Source: Promethearchaeota archaeon (GTDB lineage: Archaea; Asgardarchaeota; Lokiarchaeia; Sigyniarchaeales; SOKP01). Taken from it: DNA of 58,819 nucleotides. A model generated the notes under the pieces. The model was not told where the DNA came from. It made no database searches and saw only the letters and a list, made by a program, of their open reading frames with translations. Shown here in pieces: positions 1 to 9,741 of the stretch. A program made the position numbers and the translations under genes. Every line of letters starts with the position of its first letter. Position 1 is the stretch's first letter. The stretch is from positions 1 through 58,819 of the forward strand of contig JABXKD010000012.1 in NCBI GenBank assembly GCA_013375475.1, read 5' to 3'.

Positions 1-56
1 CTTTCATAATATTTCATTTTGAAAAAAATATTCTTATTCATTGTTTTTATACAAAA

Positions 57-596
57 ATGTGGCCTAAGGGATTCAAATTTTTTAGAGAATTCTCAAAAGA
101 TTTACAAACGCTTTTTATGTTTAACACAGTAAAAGATTTTCCTGAAGGTTTAACCTACTACGATTTAAAGAAGTTTGGAAACATACCACATTCGAAGGTA
201 TATCGAATGATGAAAGAGTTAGCAGAAGAAGGCTTTTTATCAATAAAGGACGATGTAAGTAAGGATACTGGACGACCTAAACACCTTTACTTCTTAACTG
301 ATAAAGGTGAAAGTAAATTATCAGATCTACGCCAAAAAATTGGAAAAATCTTTGAATTCATCAAACTTAGATTCCCGGAAAGTGGTATAGAATTTGACCA
401 TGAGGAATTTCTTAAGGAAGCGACATTTAGTGTATGGTCTAGTCCAGTTGAGTATATAATGCAAAAAGATGTTCCCAATAAAGAAAAATTGAATATTCTG
501 ACTTATATGGAAAAAGATGTGAATAATATTTTAGTTAAAATCAGAAAAGAAAAAGAGAAATTACAAAAACTTATTGCTTTGAAATCAGAGGTGTAG
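57..596 (+). CDS. PadR-like winged-helix transcriptional regulator
   Basis: A 179-residue protein. Residues about 30-95 form a winged helix with the PadR/MarR pattern: YYDLKKFGNIPHSKVYRMMK as recognition region, then a wing around GRPKHLYFLTDKG. The C-terminal 80 residues are helical and charged, as expected for a dimerisation segment. The gene ends 8 nt before an ABC exporter gene pair, so it probably forms an operon with it and controls it in response to an exported compound; this is inference from context. The ATG at 57 lies just downstream of an AT-rich TATA-like stretch (TTTTTATACA, 46-55). That is close to the start, so a short or absent leader is likely. It could also be described as a generic wHTH regulator; the family call is from pattern only. 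Confidence 0.75.
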   Translation: MWPKGFKFFREFSKDLQTLFMFNTVKDFPEGLTYYDLKKFGNIPHSKVYRMMKELAEEGFLSIKDDVSKDTGRPKHLYFLTDKGESKLSDLRQKIGKIFEFIKLRFPESGIEFDHEEFLKEATFSVWSSPVEYIMQKDVPNKEKLNILTYMEKDVNNILVKIRKEKEKLQKLIALKSEV

Positions 597-603
597 AGAG
601 ATA

Positions 604-2346
604 ATGAATTCTATGCGAATGATATTTAAATATTGGGCAAAATCGGAGAAACAATTCAAACAGCAAATAATCATACTTATTTTTTCAACGATTTTTTACA
701 CGCTCTCACCAGTATTTATCGGAAGGATGATTGGAGCGTTAGTTAATGTAGAAAACTTATTAGTTGATTTTATTTTAGTTGTCGTTTTGGCATTTTTAGT
801 ATATATCACCAATCGGGCTGCAAGGCTTAAAGGAGCAGAAGTTTCTTCAAAAGCGATTTACCACTTGCGAACAGATATTAGTAATGCGATTTACCGACAA
901 TCATTTTCGTTCTTTGATAAAACGGAGACGGGTCAACTAATTTCAAGAGCTACGAGTGATATAGAGGAAACTCAACAAATTTTTGGTATGGGTCTTACTA
1001 TGGGAATACAAGCAATTTTTCAATTGATTGGCGTTTCTATAGGTTTCTTTCTCTTCAGTATGGAACTTTCTGTTGTATTAATTTTTGCTTTTACGGCTTC
1101 GCTAAGCATGTCGTATATAATCGCAAGAAAGCTAAAACCAATTTTCTTGGAAACTCGTGGAAGTTTTGGCGATTTGACTAATACAATTAGAGAGAATATC
1201 GTTGGAGCTGAAGTTGTGAGGATGTTTAGCACCCAAAATAAAGAAAGGGAAAAATTTCAGAATAACAATGAAAGATTCTATAGAGCGAGTGTTGATTCTG
1301 TCAAATATAACTCTTTATACATGCCACTCATATCTGTTGTTATTGGTTTTATGATGGTTCTCATTTTTTTCCTGGGAGGTATGGGGTATATTGAGGGGGA
1401 TATGACAAAACCCGAAATAGTGACCTTAATATCATTCATTGCTTCGTTAACTTTTCCAATAGCGATTTTAGGACAAATTATGTTAGTATATGTGCAAGCT
1501 GATGCTGCTCTTACGCGGGTTAGAGAAATCCTTGAGTCTGCACCAGAAGTTGAAGATATACCAGATGCAATTCCAATAAATACCTTGGAAGGTGAAATAA
1601 TTTTTGATAATGTATCATTTGGTTATACCTCTGAACATAGAATTCTTAAAGATGTATCTTTCACTATTCCAAAAGGGAAAAAATTGGCTATTTTAGGAAC
1701 AACCGGCTCCGGTAAATCAACAATTATAAATTTAATCCCTAGGTTTTACGAAATTAACAAGGGTAGTATCAAAATCGATGGAATTGATATACACAATTAT
1801 GTTTTGAAAGACTTAAGAAAAAATATTGGTTTAGTCTCACAAGAAACCTATCTGTTCAATAAATCTATTGCTGAAAACATTGCGTATGGTAAAGAAGATG
1901 CAAAACAGGAAGAAATTATGGAAGCTGCTAAGATTGCAGAGTTACACGATTTTATAACGACTTTACCAAAAGGATATGATTCTATAATTGGGGAAAGAGG
2001 CACCCGATTATCAGGAGGACAAAAGCAGCGTCTATCTATCGCTCGAGCATTAATAGTAAAACCTAGTATATTAGTTTTCGATGATTCTACCAGCTCTGTA
2101 GATGTGGAAACGGAATTCAAAATCCAAGAAGCTCTATTGAGAATAATGAAAGACACAACAACTATTATTATTACTCAAAGGATATCCACAATCCGTAATG
2201 CGGATTTAATATTAATTTTGGATAGGGGACGCGTAGTTGGATTAGGTAATCATAACAATTTGATAGAATCAAATGTGTTATATAAACAAATATTTGAGAC
2301 TCTATATCAAAAACAAAAATCTAAAGGAGGTCTTATAAATGAGTAA
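604..2346 (+). CDS. ABC exporter half-transporter A (degenerate catalytic site)
   Basis: A 580-residue type IV (MsbA/BmrCD-like) half-transporter: a six-helix membrane domain (about 1-320) followed by a nucleotide-binding domain. Seen motifs: Walker A GTTGSGKST, Q-loop SQETYLF, canonical signature LSGGQ. The Walker B region reads LVFDDSTSS, with Asp in place of the catalytic Glu, and the H-loop reads ITQRIST, with Gln in place of His. The next gene has the complementary pattern: normal Glu and His, but a degenerate signature. This is the arrangement of known heterodimeric exporters, with one active and one degenerate ATP site. The gene begins 8 nt after the PadR-type gene and overlaps the partner gene by 8 nt, so co-translation is likely. 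Substrate unknown; multidrug or lipid export is the usual role of the family. Confidence 0.9.
   Translation: MNSMRMIFKYWAKSEKQFKQQIIILIFSTIFYTLSPVFIGRMIGALVNVENLLVDFILVVVLAFLVYITNRAARLKGAEVSSKAIYHLRTDISNAIYRQSFSFFDKTETGQLISRATSDIEETQQIFGMGLTMGIQAIFQLIGVSIGFFLFSMELSVVLIFAFTASLSMSYIIARKLKPIFLETRGSFGDLTNTIRENIVGAEVVRMFSTQNKEREKFQNNNERFYRASVDSVKYNSLYMPLISVVIGFMMVLIFFLGGMGYIEGDMTKPEIVTLISFIASLTFPIAILGQIMLVYVQADAALTRVREILESAPEVEDIPDAIPINTLEGEIIFDNVSFGYTSEHRILKDVSFTIPKGKKLAILGTTGSGKSTIINLIPRFYEINKGSIKIDGIDIHNYVLKDLRKNIGLVSQETYLFNKSIAENIAYGKEDAKQEEIMEAAKIAELHDFITTLPKGYDSIIGERGTRLSGGQKQRLSIARALIVKPSILVFDDSTSSVDVETEFKIQEALLRIMKDTTTIIITQRISTIRNADLILILDRGRVVGLGNHNNLIESNVLYKQIFETLYQKQKSKGGLINE
2323..2330 (+). 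promoter_or_regulatory. Strong Shine-Dalgarno inside upstream ORF
   Basis: AAAGGAGG lies 8 nt before the ATG at 2339 and inside the 3' end of the preceding gene. It fixes the start of the second exporter subunit and indicates coupled translation. Confidence 0.8.
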
Positions 2347-4888
2347 GAATGAAACGAATGAAGAAGAAGAAAAGGAGATTATACAGCCTGGCATGGGAAT
2401 GAAACGCCATATGATGATGGGTGGAGATAACTCTAAATTAGAACATCCCCGCAGAGAGCTGTGGAAATGGCTTTTCTCATATTTGAGAGATTATAGAAGG
2501 AAATTCTTAACTTTTCTCATTCTATTAATACTTGGAACTTTAATAAGTTCAATAAATCCTGTTATTTCGAAAAATATATTAGACTACGGTATAGTTGCTA
2601 AAGACAGAGTTTATATTATTAATATGAGCACCCTTTACTTCTCATTACTTTTGTTTATGGCATTTATCACGTACTTTTCCACATATGGTATGGGAAAAAT
2701 GTCACAAAAAATTACATTCGAGATTAGAAATGATCTCTTTTACAAGTTGCAAGATATGTCTTTAGGCTATTTCGATAGAAGATCATCAGGAGATATAATG
2801 TCCATTACGACGAACGATGTTACCCAACTTAATATGTTAGTTGGAGGTCAATTTGTCTACATTATTTCTAGTGTTGTAGGTTTAATTCTTAATATCTTTA
2901 TAATGTTCTTTCTCAATACATATCTAGCTTTACTCTCATTATCAATATTTCCAGTTTTCTTTTTTTTCTCATATTTATTTAGGAAAGTTGCAATGGGTCT
3001 CTTTAAGGAATCTAGAAAAACAATAGGGAAAGTGACTTCCTCGATACAGGAAAATATAGCAGGAGCAAAAGTAGTTCAAGCATATGGACAAGAAAAAAGA
3101 GCATCTACGGAATTTGACGAAGCAAACACAGCTAATTACAACGCAATGCTGAAAATTCGAAAGTTTATGGCAACTATTTTCCCCTTAATTGGATTGGTTA
3201 CTACGGTGATCACTGCCAGTATCTTATTAGCGGGAGGTTTTATGGTCTTAGGAAATGTATCGGTGTTTGGAATTCTAGTTTCGGTGGGAACACTAACCGC
3301 ATTCGTAAGTATTTTGTCTCAATTTTTTAAACCTTTTATGATGTTAATGGGAATACAAGAAATTATCGCTTCAGCTTTAGCTGCTAGCGATAGGATATAT
3401 TCTTTGTTAAATGAAAAGGTTGAAATACTTGAAACTAATGATCCTGTAAAGCTTGAAACTATTGCAGGTGAAATTAATTTTAACTTAGTAAGTTTTGGGT
3501 ATACTTTAGAGAATGGAGAAAAAACAATTTTAGAATCAATGCCAGTTCATGGTGAACCAAAAGTTTTAAGACCGATAGAAATGTCTCGACCTCTGGGAAT
3601 ATCAGATAATCCAATGATGCAACAGATGATGAAACGAGCAATGGAGTTTATCAAGGCTCTTCCCGAACCTTATTCTGCTTTTATGATGAAAAATGCCATG
3701 CTTATGCCCCAGAATATCCGACAGAAACACTTTATGAGACTTATGAACCAAAACCCTTCCAAAGCTCCGAGTATAATTGACGATATTTTATCCGAATTTA
3801 ATTATGCAGTACCAGGCACCGATATTGCGAATAATCATCCCGAGTTTCAAACATCCTTCAAGCGAGTAGGGGAAAAATCCTTAAAAGAAGATTCTTCTCT
3901 AGTTCCTGAATTACCTCCAGAAGCAATCTTGCAGATGACGAAATTTTTAGCTAAAGGTTTACAAACTAAAGCTACAATTCAATCCTCAAGCGGAGGTATT
4001 GGTGAGGGAGGAGGAATGATGGGAGGAGGAATGCCAAAGATGGACCCTAAGACCATGTTAAAGATGCTAGCAAGCATTAACATAGAAAAAGAAATATACG
4101 ATCAAATTCCAAAAGTTGTAAGAGACGCCATCGAGGAGAAGAAGAAGATTAGCCAGCACGAACAATCAAAGGGCTTTGTGTTAAAGAAAGTAAATTTGGA
4201 TATTCCACCGGGAAAAACTATGGCCATTGTTGGAGAAACAGGCTCTGGTAAAACGACGATTACGAAATTAATTTCCCGATTTTATGATGTGAATGACGGG
4301 GAAATATTGCTTGATAATGTAAATATTCGGGAGATCACGAAAAATGACCTTCGGAACTTGATAGGGTTGGTACCTCAAGATGCATTTCTTTTTACAGGGA
4401 CAATTAAAGAAAATCTACTCTACGCTTTCGAGAACCCTACTAAAGAGGTAGAAGATAAAATGATTGAAGTTTCGAAATTTCTCGGTTTACATAACTTCAT
4501 TGAAGCATTACACAAGAAATACGATACTATACTAAAAGAAAATGCTTCAAACATATCGATTGGACAACGTCAATTAATAGCGTTTGCTCGAGCATTAATA
4601 ACGGACCCTAAGATTTTAATTCTCGACGAGGCAACCTCTTCTGTTGACCCATATACTGAAACTTTAATCCAAGATGCTTTAGATAAAGCTCGAAAGGGTA
4701 GAACAACAATCATTATTGCTCATAGACTTTCTACAATTAAAAATGCAGATCACATAATTGTGTTAAGCGCAGATAAAAAGGGGATAATAGAGCAAGGAAC
4801 TCACGAATCTTTACTCGAATTGAATGGTAAGTACAAGCGTCTGTTAGAAATGCAGCATCGAGACATTGACATTGAAATTAAAGATTAA
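2339..4888 (+). CDS. ABC exporter half-transporter B with Met-rich NBD insertion
   Basis: An 849-residue partner of the preceding gene. It has a six-helix membrane domain (about 45-350) and a nucleotide-binding domain with Walker A GETGSGKTT (about residue 632), Q-loop PQDAFLF, Walker B ILILDEATSS with the catalytic Glu, and H-loop IAHRLST. The signature is ISIGQ instead of LSGGQ, so it pairs with the degenerate site of subunit A. Family members are near 600 residues. The extra length is a block at about residues 395-610, inserted between the first NBD strand (VSFGYTLENG) and the strand before Walker A. The block has about 20 methionines, a Gly/Met stretch (GGGMMGGGMPKM) and helical segments. 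The N-terminus also has a Met/His stretch (MGMKRHMMMGG). Met-rich segments can bind soft metals or contact membranes or partners; no function is established here. Confidence 0.88.
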   Translation: MSKNETNEEEEKEIIQPGMGMKRHMMMGGDNSKLEHPRRELWKWLFSYLRDYRRKFLTFLILLILGTLISSINPVISKNILDYGIVAKDRVYIINMSTLYFSLLLFMAFITYFSTYGMGKMSQKITFEIRNDLFYKLQDMSLGYFDRRSSGDIMSITTNDVTQLNMLVGGQFVYIISSVVGLILNIFIMFFLNTYLALLSLSIFPVFFFFSYLFRKVAMGLFKESRKTIGKVTSSIQENIAGAKVVQAYGQEKRASTEFDEANTANYNAMLKIRKFMATIFPLIGLVTTVITASILLAGGFMVLGNVSVFGILVSVGTLTAFVSILSQFFKPFMMLMGIQEIIASALAASDRIYSLLNEKVEILETNDPVKLETIAGEINFNLVSFGYTLENGEKTILESMPVHGEPKVLRPIEMSRPLGISDNPMMQQMMKRAMEFIKALPEPYSAFMMKNAMLMPQNIRQKHFMRLMNQNPSKAPSIIDDILSEFNYAVPGTDIANNHPEFQTSFKRVGEKSLKEDSSLVPELPPEAILQMTKFLAKGLQTKATIQSSSGGIGEGGGMMGGGMPKMDPKTMLKMLASINIEKEIYDQIPKVVRDAIEEKKKISQHEQSKGFVLKKVNLDIPPGKTMAIVGETGSGKTTITKLISRFYDVNDGEILLDNVNIREITKNDLRNLIGLVPQDAFLFTGTIKENLLYAFENPTKEVEDKMIEVSKFLGLHNFIEALHKKYDTILKENASNISIGQRQLIAFARALITDPKILILDEATSSVDPYTETLIQDALDKARKGRTTIIIAHRLSTIKNADHIIVLSADKKGIIEQGTHESLLELNGKYKRLLEMQHRDIDIEIKD

Positions 4889-4982
4889 AATAAACAATTT
4901 ATCAATTCAAAAATTTTGATAAATCTAAATTAGTTCGTTCTTTTTCTTATCTATATTAACTATTTTACTTTGATTGATAATT

Positions 4983-5741
4983 ATGTATTTAGAAATTAAA
5001 AATAAGAAGATTTTTTATACCATAAGGGAATCGGAAAAATCTAAAGCTCTCATATTTATTCATGGTTCGGGAGGAAGCTCATATACTTGGAAAAATCAAT
5101 TAAATTTAGATATTGACTTTGATATAGTTGCATTGGATTTACCTTCTCATGACAAATCAGATAATTTTTCTGAGCTATCACTGAGTTTGTACGTCGACTT
5201 AGTTCACCAGTTGATTAAATCTTTAAATTATAAGAGCGTAATTTTGTGCGGTCATTCTTTAGGAGGTGCAATTATTCAACAGTATTATTTTACATATCCT
5301 AAAGATGTTTTAGGCCTTATCCTATGCAGTACCGGTGGAAGATTAAGAGTAGCGCCTTTCATCTTAGATTCATTAAAAAATAATTATTCCAAATTCTTGG
5401 AAGATTTACCTGCTGGAGCATTTTATCGTGCAACGCCAAAAGAAACAATAGAACACTACATTCAGGAATCGTCGAAAATTAGCGCAGAAGTTACTTATAG
5501 CGATTTTAAAATTTGTGATAATTTTGATGTTCTAAGTAAACTAGATACTATTGAAGTTCCCTGTTTAATTATTGTAGGGAAACAAGACCAATTAACACCT
5601 GTTAAATATTCGGAATTCTCTCACAATAAAATTAAAAGCTCAGAACATCACATAATCAACAAAGCTGGACACATGGTTATGCTAGAAAAACCTAATGAGG
5701 TTAATCAAGCCATAGAGAATTTTATCATTAATTATTTTTAA
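4983..5741 (+). CDS. alpha/beta-hydrolase
   Basis: About 252 residues of the alpha/beta-hydrolase fold. Visible elements: oxyanion loop HGSGGSS, nucleophile elbow GHSLGG (Ser), acid in VGKQDQLTP (Asp) and catalytic His in AGHMVML. The spacing fits the esterase/peroxidase/lactonase-type family. An in-frame TTG at 4974 also opens the frame, but the ATG at 4983 is preferred. The gene stands alone downstream of the exporter and is followed by a hairpin plus T-run. The natural substrate cannot be inferred from sequence. Confidence 0.85.
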   Translation: MYLEIKNKKIFYTIRESEKSKALIFIHGSGGSSYTWKNQLNLDIDFDIVALDLPSHDKSDNFSELSLSLYVDLVHQLIKSLNYKSVILCGHSLGGAIIQQYYFTYPKDVLGLILCSTGGRLRVAPFILDSLKNNYSKFLEDLPAGAFYRATPKETIEHYIQESSKISAEVTYSDFKICDNFDVLSKLDTIEVPCLIIVGKQDQLTPVKYSEFSHNKIKSSEHHIINKAGHMVMLEKPNEVNQAIENFIINYF

Positions 5742-5742
5742 C

Positions 5743-5760
5743 TCCCTTCGGGATTTTATT
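5743..5760 (+). terminator. Hairpin plus T-rich tail
   Basis: TCCC and GGGA pair across a TTC loop immediately after the hydrolase stop codon, followed by ATTTTATT. Likely transcription end; short stem, so moderate confidence. Confidence 0.45.
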
Positions 5761-6442
5761 CAAACTATTTAAACTGCTCGTATGTCTCATTTTCTTTTCT
5801 TTGAGTTTAAATAGGAAGTTTATGAAATAATATTGATACGGAAAGGTTCTAGAGAATCGCGAGTAATATTAAGAGCGATTTAAATCATCATAAGTTTAAC
5901 ATACCAATAAATTTGTTGAGGTAAGATATTAATGCCATCTTATGCAATTACGCCCTAAATTGTTCTCTCGCATTTGGAGTTATCGCATAACTCTAAGCGG
6001 GAAAACCATATTTTTTCTCTTTTTTTGTAAATATTGAGAACTATGATTGAAATTAATAGAACTGTCGGAATGCATAACCTCCAGAGGTAAGAAAACATAT
6101 AATGATTTTAAATAACAAAATTTAACTGAAAGTAGTTGTTTAGTATGAAAAGTCTCAATAGTAGTTGAAAAAATATTACCTACAAGCAAGTCTTTTTAGG
6201 AAATATAGATTATGATAAGTAATCTAGGTTGAGTACAATAATGGTAATTATTTATTTGAAAGATCTTTGACTGAATATTTCAGAACTTCATTTGATGGAA
6301 TGTCATTAGAAGAAATATTAGATTATTATCTTAAATAAAAAATCCAAACTTTTTTCTTAATCTTCATTTTAATTATATTGTATATAATAGAGAGATAATT
6401 TCAAGAGTAGAATTTTGTAACTAAAAAATTAAAATTCGTAAA
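5761..6442. other. Long intergenic stretch, no recognised gene
   Basis: About 680 nt without a supported gene or RNA. It contains a perfect 7-bp inverted repeat with a 3-nt loop at 5977-5993 (GAGTTAT / ATAACTC) and a short open frame at 6228-6338, listed separately. No tRNA-like cloverleaf or T-arm consensus was seen by eye on either strand. Confidence 0.5.
6228..6338 (+). pseudogene. Possible C-terminal gene remnant
   Basis: A 36-codon frame that opens right after a TAG and has no ATG, GTG or TTG start at its beginning. It ends in a protein-like sequence (SFDGMSLEEILDYYLK). Its composition looks more coding than its surroundings, so it may be the tail of a decayed gene. Weak evidence; chance cannot be excluded. 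Confidence 0.2.
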
Positions 6443-7240
6443 ATGCGTCAATATATTTACGGTCCTTTTAATTCAAGAAGATTAGGGCTCTCATTGGGAA
6501 TAAATATATTATTAAATTATAAAGCTTGTTCATTTGACTGTGTTTATTGTGAAATTGGTGCAAACAAGAGCAATAAATTAGTTTCTCCCAAATTTAGAAT
6601 TGATAATCCTCCGACACAAGATTTTAGAAAAGAACTAAAGTCAATATTGAAATATGTCCCCCATTTAAAAAGTTTAAGTTTTACAGGATATTTAGGGGAA
6701 CCTACGTTAAATAATAATTTATTGGATTTCTATAACATTACTTTGGATGTCAGAAATGAGTTGAAATGGGATAAAGACCCGCCTTTAATAACACTTTTTA
6801 CTAATTCAAGTACTCTCTATTTAGAAGAGATTCGGGAAAGAGTGAAGCATTTTGACCTTGTGTTAGCAAAGTTGGATGCTGCTACTGATAAAGACTTAAG
6901 AACAACTAATAGACCGCATAAGGATTGCCCAGGTATCGACACCCTTGCTGATTCCCTCGTTAAATTGAGAAAAGATATGCCAAATAAGAAATTAGCTATT
7001 CAATGCTTGATTAGTAAATCTTATCGAGATGATTTTTCCTCTAATGATAACAATGAAAATATTGAGCGATTAGCTCATTTAATAAAAAAAATTAATCCGG
7101 ATATAGTTCAACTCTATTCGATAGCAAGAATACCTTCAGAATATTTTGTATACGCAATTGATGAAAATAGAAAAAAGGAAATCGTAAAGATTTTTAGAAA
7201 GATAATTAATAACGAATTAATAGAGATCAATTATTATTAA
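6443..7240 (+). CDS. Radical SAM protein (COG0731-like)
   Basis: A 265-residue protein with the cluster motif CSFDCVYC (C-x3-C-x2-C, residues about 29-36) and the family N-terminus YGPFNSRRLGLSLGIN. This pattern is typical of the radical SAM group annotated as COG0731-like Fe-S oxidoreductases. The group also contains tRNA wyosine-type enzymes, but most members have no tested function. Downstream segments FTGYLGEPTLN and LFTNSS fit SAM-binding elements (a GE-type motif and the strand after it). It sits ahead of sugar-kinase and phosphosugar-mutase genes, with a 45-nt gap before the next gene. Whether it works with them is unknown. Confidence 0.8.
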   Translation: MRQYIYGPFNSRRLGLSLGINILLNYKACSFDCVYCEIGANKSNKLVSPKFRIDNPPTQDFRKELKSILKYVPHLKSLSFTGYLGEPTLNNNLLDFYNITLDVRNELKWDKDPPLITLFTNSSTLYLEEIRERVKHFDLVLAKLDAATDKDLRTTNRPHKDCPGIDTLADSLVKLRKDMPNKKLAIQCLISKSYRDDFSSNDNNENIERLAHLIKKINPDIVQLYSIARIPSEYFVYAIDENRKKEIVKIFRKIINNELIEINYY

Positions 7241-7285
7241 GTTAAATAAATATTCATAAATCTATTTGAAGTGGTGATAAATATC

Positions 7286-8284
7286 ATGGAATATATTGTC
7301 GGAGCTGATATTGGAGGTACTTGGATTCGAGTTGCGATATGTCCTATTGATTTAAAAATCGATAATATAATCAGTAAGGTGACCAACACTCCAAAGGAGA
7401 ACGAATTTTCAATAAGTAATACGATTATCTCATTACTAACACAACTTTTAGTCGAAAATAATATTGAAAAAGACCAATTACTTGGAATTGGTATAGCTTC
7501 AGCTGGACCTTTAAATTTGGAAACTGGAGAAGTATTCAATAACGCTAATTTGGGATTCAAAGAAATACCTTTAAAAAAACCAATCCAAGACAGATTTCCC
7601 GAAATCCCGATATATCTTATCAATGATGGAAATGCTTCTGTTTTAGCTATTCACTACTTCGAAGCTGATGACGATGAGAAAGATGATCTCGTTTATATTA
7701 CTATGTCAACCGGTATTGGTGGGGGAGTTATATGTGATGGACGATTATTACTTGGAAAGGATGGAAATGCGGCAGAGATAGGACATGGAATTGTAAATCG
7801 TCATAGTAACTTTCAGTGTAATTGTGGTGCTTTTGGATGTTGGGAAGTATATAGTTCGGGAACTGGGATTAAAAATAGAGCATTAGAAGCGATAAAGACA
7901 AGTACACTAAGTTCAAGAATACTAATGTTCATGATTGATAATGATGAGTCCAAAATTGCAGCAAAAGAAATTTTCCAAGCAGCGAGAGGTGGTGATAAAT
8001 TTTCTAAGAGTATAGTAGAACAGTGTGTGTTTTATACTAAAGTAGGTGTGGGTTTAGTAAACAATTTTTACGATTGTTCTTCAATTTATTTTGGTGGGGC
8101 AATGATGAAGGATTCTGATTTGATTTTACCACCCCTCATAGAACAATTTAGCACAGAACCGATTTTGTTTACAATTAATCATCCTCCCAGATTAAAAAAA
8201 ACAAATTATCTAGATGAAATTGGTCTAATGGGTGCTTTGACTTTAGTAAAATACAAATTAGAAGGAAATCAGATTTTAGCTTAA
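7286..8284 (+). CDS. ROK-family sugar kinase (glucokinase-like)
   Basis: About 332 residues with ROK-family marks: N-terminal phosphate loop GADIGGTWIRV, catalytic Asp in LINDGNAS, second phosphate loop STGIGGGVI, and the ROK zinc signature CNCGAFGCWE following EIGHG. Family members phosphorylate glucose, N-acetylmannosamine or related hexoses with ATP. The 5' end is fixed by GGTGAT (7273-7278), 7 nt before ATG 7286; the overlapping GTG codons at 7271 and 7274 are then part of the ribosome site. The next gene is a phosphohexomutase 23 nt downstream, so the pair could convert a free hexose to a sugar 1-phosphate. Confidence 0.88.
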   Translation: MEYIVGADIGGTWIRVAICPIDLKIDNIISKVTNTPKENEFSISNTIISLLTQLLVENNIEKDQLLGIGIASAGPLNLETGEVFNNANLGFKEIPLKKPIQDRFPEIPIYLINDGNASVLAIHYFEADDDEKDDLVYITMSTGIGGGVICDGRLLLGKDGNAAEIGHGIVNRHSNFQCNCGAFGCWEVYSSGTGIKNRALEAIKTSTLSSRILMFMIDNDESKIAAKEIFQAARGGDKFSKSIVEQCVFYTKVGVGLVNNFYDCSSIYFGGAMMKDSDLILPPLIEQFSTEPILFTINHPPRLKKTNYLDEIGLMGALTLVKYKLEGNQILA

Positions 8285-8307
8285 ATGTTTTCATAGAACG
8301 ATAAAGT

Positions 8308-9741
8308 ATGGGAGATAACAGTTTAATTTTTACTTTTAGTGGAATTCGAGGTATTTTCGGCAAAGATTTAAACTTTGATATTGCAAAGAAAATTGCTATC
8401 TCTTTCGGAGAATGGTTTGACGGAGAAGAAAAAAAAATCATATTAGGACAGGATACTCGACCAAGTGGCGAGATTATTAAAAAAGGTGTAATTGAAGGAT
8501 TAATTGCTACAGGGTTTAATATAGTAGATGTTGGTATATGTCCAACACCGATTATAATTTTCACCAAAAACAGGTTAAATATTCCCTCGGGAATAATTAT
8601 TACCGGATCACATAATTCTCAGGAATGGAACGGATTGAAACTCTTATCTTCCGTAACTTATTTGCACAATGATGATCTAGAATATATTTCCAATAGATTA
8701 AATCAAGTAGATCTAAATAATTACGGGAGTAAGGATCTTAACATAAAGAAAAATGTTTCTAAAATTAATCCTGTCTCAGATTATATCAAAGCGCTATATG
8801 ATCATCTTAACATTGAAAAAATAAAAGAAAATAATAATCTTAAAATTGTGGTAGATACAGGTGCGGGGTCGGGAAAGTATGCAACTCCTAAAATACTTGA
8901 AGGTATGGGGTGTACGGTTGAAGTGATTAACAATGATTTACTTGTAAATAATTTATTTCCGAGAGAAATTGAACCAATCGAAGCAAACTTGAAAGATTTG
9001 ATAATGGAAGTCTGGCAAAGAAATTTTGATGTAGGATTCGCCCACGATTGTGACGCTGATAGACTGGCTATAATAGGAGAAAATGGTAAGTATTATCCCG
9101 AAGATGTAGGTTTAGCTCTTATCGCTGAAGATTATTTAAAAAACAATGGCGGTAAAGTGGAAGAAATCACATTTATTACAAATCTAGCTTCATCGTTAAT
9201 GTTTGATGTTATTGCCGAGAAGTATGGTGCAGAAGTAAAAAGAACCCCAATAGGGGAATTGTTCTTGATAGAAGAAATGAATAAATTAGTGAGAGAAAAT
9301 AAACTTAAGAATAATCTCGTTCTTGGAGGTGAGGGTTCGTGTGGCGGTGTCATCTTACCCTCATTTAATTGCACACGAGACGGTCTGTTTGCAGCAGCTA
9401 AGATTGTAGAAATTTTAGTGAATTCGGGAGAAAAGATATCCAAGCTTGTTTCTAAATTACCGAAATACTATTCCTATAGAAAAAAAATCGTGATAAATCC
9501 AAAGGATACAAATTTCATAATCAACGGAGTCAAAGAAGAACTAACTGAAGAAGGGGAAGTTGTTGAACATATTGGCAATGATCTTAGAATCAGTAAAGAA
9601 AAGGAGTGGTTTGTTCTTATCCACCCCTCTAATACCGAACCAATAATTAGGGTAATTAGCGAAGCAAGAAGGGAATCTTTAGCTAGAGTTTATTGTGAAG
9701 CAACAACTGAACTTGTAAATCTAGTGATCAATAGAATGTAA
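8308..9741 (+). CDS. Phosphoglucomutase/phosphomannomutase family (alpha-D-phosphohexomutase)
   Basis: A 477-residue four-domain phosphohexomutase. Visible: the phosphoserine loop TGSHNSQEWNGLK, the metal loop AHDCDADRLAI (Cys replaces the Gly of the usual DGDGDR), the sugar-binding loop GGEGSCGG, and the phosphate-binding loop HPSNTEPIIRV in domain 4. It interconverts hexose 1- and 6-phosphates through a phosphoserine and a bisphosphate intermediate. Specificity among glucose, mannose and glucosamine cannot be read from these motifs. It probably forms an operon with the ROK kinase upstream, feeding sugar nucleotides for glycans or ether-lipid head groups. Confidence 0.9.
   Translation: MGDNSLIFTFSGIRGIFGKDLNFDIAKKIAISFGEWFDGEEKKIILGQDTRPSGEIIKKGVIEGLIATGFNIVDVGICPTPIIIFTKNRLNIPSGIIITGSHNSQEWNGLKLLSSVTYLHNDDLEYISNRLNQVDLNNYGSKDLNIKKNVSKINPVSDYIKALYDHLNIEKIKENNNLKIVVDTGAGSGKYATPKILEGMGCTVEVINNDLLVNNLFPREIEPIEANLKDLIMEVWQRNFDVGFAHDCDADRLAIIGENGKYYPEDVGLALIAEDYLKNNGGKVEEITFITNLASSLMFDVIAEKYGAEVKRTPIGELFLIEEMNKLVRENKLKNNLVLGGEGSCGGVILPSFNCTRDGLFAAAKIVEILVNSGEKISKLVSKLPKYYSYRKKIVINPKDTNFIINGVKEELTEEGEVVEHIGNDLRISKEKEWFVLIHPSNTEPIIRVISEARRESLARVYCEATTELVNLVINRM

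Noticed and set aside
5980..6189. 69-aa minus-strand ORF in the 5.7-6.4 kb gap
   Set aside because: Composition is not protein-like and no ribosome site or homology pattern was seen.
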